In this document: piece after piece, positions 23,855 through 34,600 of the stretch
Layout: every line of letters starts with the position of its first letter
How positions within the stretch are numbered: position 1 is the first letter of the stretch
Assembly (NCBI GenBank): GCA_039881045.1
Contig: JAYWVB010000013.1
Span: forward strand, 186,001 to 250,000
Reading direction: 5' to 3'
Source: Chaetomium olivaceum
Taxonomy: Eukaryota > Ascomycota > Sordariomycetes > Sordariales > Chaetomiaceae
DNA length: 64,000 nt
Notes under the pieces: model-generated
The model's input: only the letters and a program-made list of their open reading frames with translations
Database searches by the model: none
What the model was told of the DNA's origin: nothing
Position numbers and translations under genes: made by a program

Positions 23855-25436
23855 TCACCCCTTACGATCTTTCTCGGCAGGATACACAACAATTTTGTCC
23901 AGATCAGCCCCTTTGTAATCAAATCCATTCCACAGCCCCCCGACGGTAATCGTATTGTGTCTCCCCTTCTCTAACGTCAAGAGCAGCGGCGTGGATAGGA
24001 TGATGCCTTTGTGGGTATCCCTCTGATATAGCGTCTCGACCCTCTCCGTGTTGCCGTTGAGCACCACACTCGAAATGCGGCGCAGCTGCCACGTTCCGCC
24101 AATCCGGTCCGGTGTGCCACCAGGCTGATCGCCGAACCCCATGTCGTCCGTGTTCTGATAGTAGAATGACACCCACTGTGGCTTCCCAGTGCCCTCGATG
24201 TTCTCGAAGGTAACGGTGCTGTCGTTGCCGTAAATGCCCGTGACGATGGTTCCCTTGCTGGCGAAGTTGGCCTCCTGCTTAAACACACTCCCATCCGTCT
24301 TGGCGTCGGCTGCAAAGTACGTCTTGCCCTTGACAGGGGACCACTCGCCCGTCTCCACGTTCAGATCATACACATCGTTCCACACCACCTTGAGTGTCTT
24401 CTTGTGGTCGTCAATTTCCATGGGCAGCCAGATGTTCCGGCTGTCCCAGACCGAGTTGGAATCCCACTGGTCGCCAAGGTACAGTTGCGTCGTCTTCCTT
24501 TTTCCCTTTATCGTTAGCGTGAAGCCAGATTGCGAGTTGTACGTTCGCGTGTTGAGCGGCGCCACCATGAACGGCTGTGACCATGGCCCCGCGAGAGAGT
24601 CGGCCCGGAATGCCACAACATTGTTGGGCCGGTAGCCGGTCTTGTGGCTCATAAGCGCGTAGTAGCTCTTCTCGGTCTGCACGATAGTGGGGGCCTCGAG
24701 ATCGTACTTGTCGAAGCGGTGGATCACCTTGTCCAGCGCCGTCGTATCCTCGTTATATGAGGTGAGGTAGACGTCTCGGCCTTCCTTGCGGTCCCCGTTG
24801 GAATATAGTGCATACGACCTTCCGTCCTTGTAGTCGGTAAAGAGGCCGAAGTCCTGCGACCAGTTGCCCAGGGGCGCGGTGGCGCTAACGAAGGTGTAGG
24901 GACCCGAGATATTGGGTGAATGCGCAAAACCCTGCAGTAGCAGGCCATAGGTCCCGTTATCCGCGTGCCACCACATCTACTCTTTGTAAGTCGGTCGATG
25001 CATTGAAATCGATGATGAATGCCCATGTGCTTACGTGATACTCATTGGTGACCTTGCTGTAAACCACCTTTGGCCGCTGGATGATGTGGGATGGTGAGAT
25101 ATAGGGATGGTCCGGGACAGGAGCTACACGAGACGGTCAGCAACCACGGGCTAAGGGGCAAACATCTTATGACGAACCTAACGCAAGGCCGTGACTCTCC
25201 CACGTTGCGAGATCATCTGAACTGTAGACGGAAACACCGCCGCCTTCAGGGTGGTCTTCAACCTTGTACTCGCCGAATAACCAGAACTTGCCCGTATCCT
25301 CATCGATGGTCACACATCCAGCATGGGCATTGACAAGGTTACCATTTGTGTCGAGCCACCTGCCGCCGGGGACGATGTATCTGGCGGCGGAAAGCCCGGC
25401 AAGGAGCATGCAGGCCCAGAGGTTAGATCGAGCCAT
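23855..25436 (-). CDS. Secreted GH43-type glycosidase (exo-beta-1,3-galactanase-like) with CBM35-like C-terminus
   Basis: Predicted extracellular five-bladed propeller glycosidase. Exons 25436..25178, 25123..25035 and 24976..23855 give 489 aa, all phases consistent. Signal peptide MARSNLWACMLLAGLSA. The catalytic half begins NAHAGCVTIDEDTGKFWLFGEYK (GH43_24-style 'NAHGG..YWFGE') and continues VSVYSSDDLATWE, MWWHADNGTYG, SQDFGLFTDYKDGRSYALYSNGDR, HRFDKYDLEAPTIVQTEKSYYALMSHKTGY and YLGDQWDSNSVWDSRNIWLPM. The last ~130 residues (FENIEGTGKPQWVSFYYQN, then ITVGGLWNGFDYKGADLDKIVVYP) look like a CBM35-type beta-sandwich. The likely substrate is beta-1,3-galactan of arabinogalactan proteins. The upstream region carries a repeated TTTACCCCG motif. 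Intact. Confidence 0.87.
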
Positions 25437-26135
25437 TATGAGTTTGACGGGGACGGATTTTCGAAGCTTCTTAGCACCCTGACTTCAACCTGGTGACGCG
25501 GTCGTTAGTTATATGCAGATCCCCTCGCCTTGCTTGGCATCCTCTTGGACAGGGCAGGGGACGATTCATCCGGGAGGCTTTACCCCGAGATCTGCCCTCG
25601 CTCGCTAGCATAGGTGGGGATTGTTGATCCGGCAGGTTTTACCCCGGAATCTGCCGCCATATGTCGTCCTCAAGCGGGCTTTACCCCGAGATCGTTGATC
25701 GGGCAGGTTTTACCCCGGGCCATGTCCCCACAAGTCGTCCGCTGCGCTCTGTAGCGAGTTTACCCCAAGATCTGTTCCCCGCGTTTCGCTGCCTCCCGCC
25801 ATCTCCATGTGCAAAGTTGTGGACGCATTGGCCTTGACAAACCGACGGTGGGCCGTTATGGGTGGTTAACTTTGGCAAGAGGCTTGAATGAGAAAGCCAG
25901 AACTGTTAATAACGGCAGCCGAGTCCGCCGTGGAACGAGAATCTACCATACACCAAGTTTGGGCCCGCCCATGCTTCGGCGGCGCTCCGTAAGACACTGC
26001 ACCTGTCCAGTCCCTCCGTTTACAAATACCATCGAATTACGGTTGGTAATTAAGGTAAAAAAAAAACCACCGTAAACGTCAGTTCGTTTCGGCCGACGAC
26101 AAATAGGGAGCCATGGCCTCTTCTTGTCGAATGGA
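25437..26135. promoter_or_regulatory. GH43 promoter region with repeated TTTACCCCG motif
   Basis: The octamer TTTACCCC occurs five times on the + strand, at 25580, 25638, 25680, 25709 and 25759, usually followed by G and then AGATC or GG. Two copies sit in longer near-identical units (GTTGATCSGGCAGGTTTTACCCCGG) at about 25623 and 25693, so the array seems to have grown by tandem duplication of about 70 bp. Read towards the GH43 gene the motif is GGGGTAAA. Two copies give CCCGGGGTAAA, which contains a CreA-type SYGGRG core (CCGGGG). That it is regulatory is inference. Confidence 0.45.
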
Positions 26136-28126
26136 TTACGCAGCTGCTGGACATTCTCCCTGAGGTCCGAAGCCCTGACAAAATGCCGCAATTGCAGGTG
26201 TGTTAGCTTTCTAAATTTGTCGTTAGCAATCTGGAAGTCAATGATCTCGCTGTGCAAAAATAACAGAGTGGCAGAGGGACAAGGAGAAAATGAGATCTTT
26301 CGTCCTCGTCTCCTTGCGTAGAAAAGCTCCTGAACTAACCGCAAAGGTTAGGCTCCACAACGGTGTCTCCGTCCCCGCGATTTTCTTTGTCAGACTAGCA
26401 CCGACTGATGTCCCAAAGTTGAGGCTCCCCTGCAGCCCATTCTGGAACTCCCCGCACACGGTGCAGTTTGACGCTGTCCATGTCAGTTTCTAAAAGGGCC
26501 GAGATAAGGTCAGGGGAGGCACCCACAAGTCACAGCCTTCAGCGTGGCCGACAGCGTCGGTGCATCCGCCCTCAGCTCGGCCGCAAACCCAGTCTCTGTA
26601 TCATCACAATTCCATCAGCCATTGCAATATTCCCGGTGCACTCAAGAAACGATGACTTACCAAACACGCTCACCTCGACCCCAACAGCCGCCCTCAAAAA
26701 CACGGCCGCCCTCGCCTCAACCGACGCATCCGCCTTGAACTCCTCCCTCCGAAACTCTACCCCCCACCCCTCAGCCCCCGCCGTATCATCCCGATTCAGG
26801 AAATCCAACTTGGCCACCGAGCCCCCCTCCACAACCGCCGTACCCCCCAGCGTAACCCCCACCCCGCCCTTCACCCCGCCCACTTCCATCCCAGACTGAC
26901 CCCGACCGTCGGTCCAAGCGTGATGATGCCCGGGATCGCCACGCCGCCCGGCGCGAGCTCAAAAAGCGGTATGCTACGCGTGACGGGCTCGGCGATGTCG
27001 CCCTTGAGGCTCAGCCCCAGAACGGCGGTGGCGGTGAGGTTGTCCGGCAGGGACACTTGGATGGAGGCGGCGGTGAGCTCGAACCAGCGGGCGGAGAAGT
27101 GAGCTTGCACCTCGAGGGAGGCCCGAGGTGTGGCAGGCGAGGCAGGTGGCCGAGAAGGTGAGGGCTGCCGGGCTGGGGAGAGTGAAGGAGAAGGAGTCGG
27201 GAGAGGTGAGGTTCGTGGTTAAGGGGATGGTGAAGGCGGGCGAGAAGACCGTGGCTGAGAATGGGTTGTTGTTGTTGGTGGCTGGGGCGAGATTGGAGAT
27301 GGCGTCGGATGCCGCCTTGGTTGTGCCGGTTGAGATGGCGTTGGCTATGTCGGAAGCCTTGTCCGCCACTTGGTTGGCCACGTCTTCAACTTTATTGGTA
27401 ATTTCATCCAGAATGCTTGGGTGGCGGCGGTGTCGGGCGGGGGTTGCGACCGTGTTGGCTGGGACAGCCGTGTAGCCCATGGTCAGGTCGAAGGTATGTA
27501 CCACCTGCTTCCACGTCGTCTGCTGAACCTGCAGCACTGCAGTTTCGCTCTCGTCGTTGTACACAAGTCTCGTGACGTTGTAAGGGACGCGCTCTGCGTT
27601 CCAGCCGCAGGCTCCCGGCCGACCAGCAAAGGGAAGTGATTATCGGCAGCCTGGTTTACCCACTGCCAAATGTCTTGGGCGTCGTTGAAGTCGGCTCTTC
27701 GAGGAACTGCAACTTGAGTGTACCAGAACTGGTGGACGGACATGTCACCTGGCGCACCATGTCGTCAATAAGTTCGAGGTTAAACCATGTTCTCGGTCTC
27801 GTCGGGTGTTTCGATTCGAAGTCTTGCCACGGTGCCATCTTCACCACCCCAATACAGCGTTTCCTCTCCTTGAGCTCCAGGGGCGGATCGGCGGTCACGC
27901 TTCGAGTTGCCTGTCTGGTGATGCGCAGTGGTTGCAAGATAACAGGTTCCGGATTAGTCGGGGCGCCTCGGCGAATACTGCCAGTGCCTGGTGAAGAGAT
28001 GGCTTGGGTATTGCTGCCGAAGTGCCGCGCACTTAAAGACCGAGCCGGCCCAGCAGCAACGCGACCACGCCATATCGACGTCACAGCTAGGAGAGCGTTT
28101 ATCACGCTCGTACGTAAGCGGACCAT
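26136..28126 (-). CDS. Secreted DUF7029/DUF7223-like fungal protein (several frameshifts)
   Basis: Starts at ATG 28126 with a signal peptide (MVRLRTSVINALLAVTSIW). The N-terminal domain has MVRQVTCPSTSSGTLKLQF and DIWQWVNQAADNHFPLLVG. A linker with amphipathic helix follows (ITNKVEDVANQVADKASDIANAIS). The beta-rich C-terminal half has FSARWFELTAASIQVSLPDN, FELAPGGVAIPGIITLGPTVG and ASNCTVCGEFQNGLQGSLNF. A last short exon ends FGPQGECPAAA at 26136. The order matches the paired DUF7029-DUF7223 proteins of Pezizomycotina, from memory only. The reading frame breaks at about 27694, 27611, 27122 and 26888. Three of the four are repaired by restoring one G lost from a GG/GGG run. At least three introns lie in the 3' third. 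Function unknown. Confidence 0.6.
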
Positions 28127-29860
28127 TGTTGCGGCCGAGTAAAGAGTGAATACCGGTGCGGTATCAAAGGAATGAGGTGAAAAAGCAAAGAAGCAAAACG
28201 GGGGACTGCCTACATAGGGCCTCACGATGAGAAAATGAATGACTACTTACGGCTACAGCTCGTGTTTGGAAGAACGTTGTCGGTTTCTAATATACATACC
28301 TCAGGTAACAACACGGGGCACATTAAGGGGTTATCATGAGGTTTGAGCTTGTTTGCTGACTGCAATTGGCTGCTGCCTTTGTGGGCTTGGCACGCCTGGA
28401 TCCACCCCCTGAAAGGTGAAAGGCGAGGGACGCATTGAAGAGTGGGGCAGCTCAGCGGCGCTGTCAAAGTGTGCCAAGGTGCGGATGTGCTACAGAGCAC
28501 CGCGATTCGCCGAGGACTTCTGCGATGAGACAGAACCCAGTCGTTGGGCCCAGGAACACGGGCCAATCGCTGCACGATTCGTCAACCCTTTCCAAGAGAT
28601 CCCCAGGGGGACGAGGCATAAGGCAGCATCTCTCAACTCGGTACCCTAAAGGGAAGGAGACACTCGGCGTGGCCGTGTAGTGTAGCTTCGTGGCCAACTA
28701 CCTCTATGTATTCGTAAGGGAATGGAATCTTCTAAAAGCGGCGTGGAAATACGCCCTGGACCTCCACGACCGGCCATGAACATCTTGAAACGGTACTTTT
28801 TTCATGATTCCCCTCTAAGGAGCGTTATATCTCTTGAATGTCTTACTACCTAGCCAGTTCCCAAGCTTTCTCAAACAACGAACTCGATTGTGCTCGTTGT
28901 AGCTTGTTGCGTTGGCTGCGTCGGGCAAGATCAAACAGCTGCACGACTGAGGTCCTTTCTTGCATCGGTCTACTTAAATCTCCTACTAATAAATAACTAG
29001 CTCCAAAATTGCCCAGTCACCTGTTTCAGCTAATCCTACTGGTGATTGGATTGGAACCTGAACGGCGCCCGTGCCTTACGCTGCTGCGGCTGGAATGTGG
29101 TAGGCAAAAGGAAGGGTTAACGTGCTGGCTAACTGTTTGTTGCCAGCAGGACAGCATCCACGGCCTCGCAAGACCATCTTTCACCTTGGACTTTCTCTCA
29201 GTTTAATGTGGATGAGCATGGGTAAGCCGAGTCATCTAGCGGTCTCCCGTCCGAGTCATCGCGGGCGGTTGTGGACTTGTGTGTCGGTGGCAGGAGCTGG
29301 GACACCTCGCACTCGAATCCTCATGCACATACTGAATATGATTTAGGGATATGCTTGACGCGGGGCTTGCACAGCTCCGATAACTAGCACTTGGAATCCG
29401 CTACCCAGTTACTCCACGTACCTATTTCCCATGAATAGCTGCAGACTCACCATTGTCAGCAGGATAATGTAGGCAACCATATTTGGTCAAAGCCTGCAAA
29501 GGGCGTACATATTTACACGGCCGTGGATTGGTGCTCCAACCGCGGTAGCGGCAGGGCTGAACTCATTCGCATCTATAAGGAAGGGAAGCGTAGCTACGTG
29601 CCGGCCGTTGACAATATGATTAGGTTAGCACAAGTGAAAATGGAGGCTGGGCGCTTAATAGCTCCGTCTCTTCTCTTTCCTTATCCTCTCTCCTTAGCTC
29701 CAGCAACCCCTGTCCTTCGTGCTGCAGCCACCGCTTAGAGTTCAGTTGTTCTGGCTGCCGCGATATCTTCGATGATAATGAAAATCACAAGCTCGGGTCT
29801 GGGGAATGAAACAAAAACACCTTCTCAGCTACCAATCGCCCCGCGATCCTATACACACCA
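28127..29860. other. Intergenic, no supported gene
   Basis: About 1.7 kb between two - strand genes. Several frames of 60-80 codons on both strands have no motifs or splice partners. Probably the promoter of the DUF7029-like gene plus spacer. Confidence 0.4.
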
Positions 29861-31087
29861 CTAGTATTGTCCGGCCCAGTCGCAGCGGGGTGAACACCAG
29901 AAACGAAAGAACAACTCCGCCAGTTCCCACAATACACTCTGTACGTCCTCCACCCTAGTGTGGTTTTCGTACCGGATACCGTCGACCACACGTCGGGCCG
30001 GGCCATATCGCCTGGTCGTGAAGCGCACCCAGCCCGACGTCGGCATGCCTTCCCACTCGATGATCGGACCAAACGATAGCGGATTGTGTTTTGTATTACC
30101 GAGCAAGGTCTGTAGACCAAATGACTTGAGCTGCCCGAGGTTGCGCGCCCAGTCACGCAGCACGGCGGCCCAGTTCTCGGAATCGTCGATACGGACGCGG
30201 CGAACGTACAAATGCTCGAGCGTGTGGCGGAAGCGCGACGTGATAGAGACCAACAAGTCAGACGTCATGTGCGGGGCAGTTTCTGTCACATCAAGGACAG
30301 CGAGCGGCAGATCGTCTGGCAGGGCGGCGGGCGAGCGGCGGTAGAACTCGGCTGACGCGCCGCGCATGCACAGCTTACGGAGGGACTTGGCTGCCAGGAT
30401 GAGATCAACAAGCACGAGCAGCGAATCAGGGTCGTGCCTAGAATACCACTGCAGACGCAGATCCACCAGGTTCCTCGCCCAGGACTCGCCGAGCGAGCCT
30501 ACCACGCTGCGGGGCAGCAGGCTGCGCGTGTATCCGTGAATCATGTCGGCCTCATGGACAATCCGGAAGGATCTGATGGTCTGGAGGCCGGTGGCAAGAA
30601 GGAGTGCGACGTGCACGGTATCCATGAGCAAGAGACCCCTAATTTCGCTGGGCTCTCGCAGCTCCGCGTTTGCCTCGTTGTCGTCCTGCACGACGACGGA
30701 GCAGCAATTGACAAGCTTAGAGATAATTGCACGAAAGTCGGAAATGACGGGGGACAAAGGGTCGAGGCAGCCCGATGACGGGTCTCGGGCCCAGCCATGG
30801 CCCGTTCCCGGTAAGTGTCGTGGTGGGTTCGGACAGCCATTGAGGTGACCAACGACGACCAGTTTACGGACATACAGCCGTAGCCTCTCGTCGTCGGCAA
30901 TCTGACGGAGTCTCTCGAGTGACTTCGGGCAGAGGTCCACGGCCACGCAGCCGAAATAGGCGGTTGCGAAGGCCGAAAACGTCTTCCCATACAGCTGCCG
31001 GCATGTGAGACGTAGATGGAGGACGTCGGCGTCTGCAACCGAGCCCGTAATTTGTTGGACGAGTTCTAGAGGGAGGTCCCGGAGCAT
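29861..31087 (-). CDS. F-box-like protein (408 aa)
   Basis: Single-exon gene. The N-terminus MLRDLPLELVQQITGSVADADVLHLRLTCRQLYGKTF is a clear F-box (LPxELxxxI...Lx.LRLTCR.L), predicted to bind Skp1 and bring substrates to an SCF ubiquitin ligase. The rest is leucine-rich and helical without obvious LRR spacing: LYVRKLVVVGHL, LLLATGLQTIRSFRI, NLVDLRLQWYSRH, HTLEHLYVRRVRIDDSENW and LGQLKSFGLQTLLG. It ends with an aromatic/Cys tail FFRFWCSPRCDWAGQY. This layout is typical of the very large family of fungal orphan F-box proteins. Intact. Confidence 0.85.
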   Translation of the reverse strand: MLRDLPLELVQQITGSVADADVLHLRLTCRQLYGKTFSAFATAYFGCVAVDLCPKSLERLRQIADDERLRLYVRKLVVVGHLNGCPNPPRHLPGTGHGWARDPSSGCLDPLSPVISDFRAIISKLVNCCSVVVQDDNEANAELREPSEIRGLLLMDTVHVALLLATGLQTIRSFRIVHEADMIHGYTRSLLPRSVVGSLGESWARNLVDLRLQWYSRHDPDSLLVLVDLILAAKSLRKLCMRGASAEFYRRSPAALPDDLPLAVLDVTETAPHMTSDLLVSITSRFRHTLEHLYVRRVRIDDSENWAAVLRDWARNLGQLKSFGLQTLLGNTKHNPLSFGPIIEWEGMPTSGWVRFTTRRYGPARRVVDGIRYENHTRVEDVQSVLWELAELFFRFWCSPRCDWAGQY

Positions 31088-32246
31088 AGCGCACGGGAAT
31101 TGGTGGACGATATATCGTTGGTTTCTGCTTCCCCGTGCTCCTCTCGGTTTATGTTGTTGCTAAATGCTACTAAATGCACGTCACCAAACCCCCGCTTCCT
31201 TTGCCTCCGTTAATCTGATTGATGTGACACAAGGTTTCCACGCGACCTCTCCTCCCCAACCTCCTTAATTTACCTAAGGGAGTGCCTCTTCTAACATCCA
31301 TCGAATCCCCTTAGCGCTAAATACGTAACGTAGCTATCCTTTTCAAAGAGGATGGCATGCTCATTACCATTTCGTGACACAAAATGTCTAGTTTGGGTAC
31401 CTACAAAGAAAGGTACATTACTCGACAACTCCGGAAGGTTTGTATAGTACTGTGCCTCCTCCCTTAGGTAGGTATGGTACGCAGCTCGGGATATTCTTCT
31501 TGCGTTCATCCTTGTAAACTCAGCAGTATGAGAGGCGATACAGTCAAACCAAGCGCATAATTATAGCATGGAAATTATCATTTCGTTGGCCCCACGCTTG
31601 ACCAAACTACAGGATCCCAACAATGAGATGCTTGCTTCCTGGTTAGACAAGAATCGCACAGGAATCTTGAAGTGATGATATTATTAGGCATCTCGTTATA
31701 TACAATGCACCTTCTGACCGCACTATCTTAGAAAAAGACCAGTACCCTGGCCTGTTCATTTAAGCCATATGACGGGCAAATGCCTTGGGGGCCGGGGGCT
31801 GTTCTTTAGTCTGTCGGCTCATGGTTATCAGTCAAGTGTTGCAAAGTTGGTATGGGTGGAAGACTTTGCAACTTTCGACTCGGTTCCAAGTTTTGTGATA
31901 AATGCGACGCTCCCACTTTGCTTGATCACACAATGGCCCCTCCGTTTAACAAGATGGTGGCTTCATATCTACATTTCCCCGCAGTCTATGCCCCATTCAA
32001 TTCTTCCTTTCTTACGCGAGGAACTTTTGCACACGGCTGGTTATGGATCACACGTCGTGCCAGTGAATCCCTCGAGTCATGATGGCCACTCAAAACCCGG
32101 TTAAATTCAGCCGGGACACATGTTGCTGGAAGCATGGACATTGGAACCTCCGTCGTTCTAGTTCTTTAAATCCACATCTTGAAGCTTTGTGTTGAGGCCC
32201 AACTCGCCCTCTACTGTCTATTGTTAATCCGTTAACGATAGTAAGG
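31088..32246. other. Divergent intergenic region
   Basis: About 1.2 kb between the F-box and AA9 start codons, holding both promoters. AT-richer than coding DNA. One 72-codon - strand frame (31291..31509) has no supporting evidence. Confidence 0.4.
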
Positions 32247-33301
32247 ATGAAAACATCTTGGGCCGCGCTCCTCGGCGTATTGTTTGCCTCGGATGTCTTG
32301 GGACACAGTAAGTCTACTATTGTCGGAGAGCAACAGGATAGACGGATCAGCTGATAAACTCAATCAGATGTGCAGGGAATTCTCCTCGTGAACGGTACCG
32401 AAACTCCGGTGTGGAAATACGTCCTGTGAGTCACGACGCAGCTGCACAGCTCACGCATCCTTCAGTCCTGACGTTGATAATGCGCAGCGATGTGGCCGCC
32501 ATGTTCTCATACGACACCGGTTATCCTATTTATGAAGCACACAAACTTGATCCTATCATCGGAGCCGCAGACCCAAACATAACCTGCGGTCGAGCAGCGT
32601 TTAATTCCGCGCCTCGGACCCAGACGGCTGACGTCCTTGCGGGTTCCGAAATTGGCTTCCGAGTCTCGACTGACGGTAATGGCAACAGAAACGCCGAGTA
32701 CTCGCAATTTCCGAGCTTCTGGCATCCGGGTCCCGCCCAGATTTACCTCTCGCGCGCACCAAACGACGACCTCCAGAGCTATAGAGGCGATGGTACCTGG
32801 TTCAAGATTGCCTACGCAGGCCCCTTGGACAACCAGAACTGGTCGCTATGGCCCCGGGTATCCGACGTACGTTTCCCCACTCCTCTTTCTACTAGGTTAT
32901 GAATCGTAGCATGCACTAACGGCGGGGGCTCTTTCTGAGATCCAGTTCAACTTCACCATCCCAAAAGCTACGCCACCTGGTAAATACCTGCTGCGTATTG
33001 AGAACTTCATGCCTACGGCGAGGACCGGTTACCTTCAATTTTACATTAACTGTGCTTTTGTCAACATCATTGGCCCCGGCGGGGGCACTCCGACAGAGTT
33101 TGTGACGTTCCCTGGCACATATCAAGACGATGACCCAGGTAACGGTCCGCAAGCTTTGTATGGCAAAGGGCTCTGCTAATTCTCTGGATTTTAGGTTTTC
33201 TTGTGCCACCGAACCAAGAATTGTTAGGCGGGCTCGTGGAAGCGGATGGAATGAGGTTGATGGAGTACAAACCTCCCGGTCCGGCTGTGTGGACGGGGTG
33301 A
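32247..33301 (+). CDS. AA9 lytic polysaccharide monooxygenase (formerly GH61)
   Basis: Secreted copper enzyme that cleaves cellulose or xyloglucan oxidatively. Exons 32247..32307, 32368..32425, 32488..32866, 32946..33138 and 33195..33301 give 265 aa with consistent phases. Signal peptide MKTSWAALLGVLFASDVLG is followed directly by His (HNVQGILLVNG), the N-terminal copper-brace ligand. The codon for this His lies at the end of exon 1. The second ligand is in PSFWHPGPAQIYLSRAP (HxGP). The axial-Tyr motif QFYINCAFVNIIGPG (QxY) is present. Cysteines in NITCGRAAFN and INCAFV match the family disulphide. No CBM1 or linker follows. The stop TGA at 33299 sits inside a perfect donor (GGTGAGTGG), so a longer spliced C-terminus is possible. 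Pairs functionally with the AA12-like gene at 4 kb. Confidence 0.93.
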
Positions 33302-34600
33302 GTGGTTGTAACTCTGACAAGCATGAAGGGCAATTTGGTAGATTGTATCATGCTAGGCAGCATCTGTAGTGTGGGATTAGGACTCAAACCCAGCGGCAGG
33401 AAGGTCTTTCGGTATTCTTGCGTTGGGAGTTCAAGCCCAGAGGGCAATACAAGCTTTGTTTCACCAAGCCCAACAGGGTCGAGTTTATGCTCGACAGCAT
33501 TGACGTCAACATCGGAAATTAGATCTTTTAGGCAGTCCTCGACTCGAGCATGATAATGGTCAATGTTCGCCCGGCAATATTACCTCCTCTGAGACACCGC
33601 TGTACACGTCAAAAGGTTGCCCACCCTCGTCATCCTCCCTCACATTTTACACCACAATCACCAAGTTACTACAGTGACGCCGTCTAAGCCATGGAGCTTA
33701 AGCAGCGACTCGGTCTCATCCACAGCGTCCTCAAAAACGTCAAATCTACCGTCGTCATCTGAATTTCTGTGACCCGTCTTCCTCTTCAGAAATCTCCCAG
33801 ACATTTCACCCCAATACCAGGATATCGTCGTTACAAACCCACCAAGTCCGGCGCTGAGTAAAGTACAAGCATTACCACATAGACATCATTGAACGGTAAG
33901 ACCGATGTATCTATCTAGCGGATCCGCCATAATCATCGGGGGGACAAGTACTATCCTTGTCCCGACAGGGTTTACAACCGTAACAACCCGCGGGCAAGCA
34001 TTAATGTTCGGCTTTCCTTCAGCCACCTCCACGGGAGCCTCTAGTACTGTGAAGGGCAAAGGTCCTACGACCTGGACGAGATCAGATGGTCAAACCGTCA
34101 TCTCAAGCTCACGTCAGCGTCGTCATCAGAACCAGTCCATCACGCTTCCCCTGTAACCGTACTAACCACCACAGTGGAAGGATAATATGGTCAAACGGTA
34201 ATGTTGCAATGCCTTCGGTCCCCTGAAAACAGGGACCAAAGAGTAGGGACCAAAAACAGTGTAAAAGTCAAAAGACTGAGGAAAAGAAGAAGAGCGAGAG
34301 TATCACAGTCCGGCCAAGGCTCCAGTTATACCATTAGTCCACTCCCGGGGTGTTACTTCCCCAAATTGTGGCCTCCCCATCAGTCCTCCTTCCTAACAAA
34401 CCACCACCCTCACAACTAGAGGGGGGCTGTTCACGCTAACCGCTCTATCTGGAGAGACGAGTCGAACATTAGCTCCCACCGCCACAATATCGACTCAATC
34501 AGACGGCGAGACACTTATTTCTAGCTGGGGCGTAGTGGCTGTTACGTGGGAGGATACGTGGAGGCCGGCTGTTTGAGGTATGCGTTTGAGTCGTGCGATC
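33302..34600 (+). pseudogene. Decayed Ser/Thr-rich repetitive secreted-protein coding sequence
   Basis: No long frame survives, but the + strand keeps Ser/Thr-rich pieces in changing frames: CVGSSSPEGNTSFVSPSPTG (near 33420), TSSETPLYTSKGCPPSSSS (near 33585), VTPSKPWSLSSDSVSSTASS (near 33675), TTVTTRGQALMFGFPSATST (near 33970), TWTRSDGQTVISSS (near 34070) and TQSDGETLISSWGVVAVTW (near 34495). The [S/T]DG[Q/E]T words resemble repeated extracellular or wall-associated fungal proteins with 'DGxT' repeats. Direction and register fit one broken gene downstream of AA9. It could also be an unrelated gene with introns I cannot place. Confidence 0.4.
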
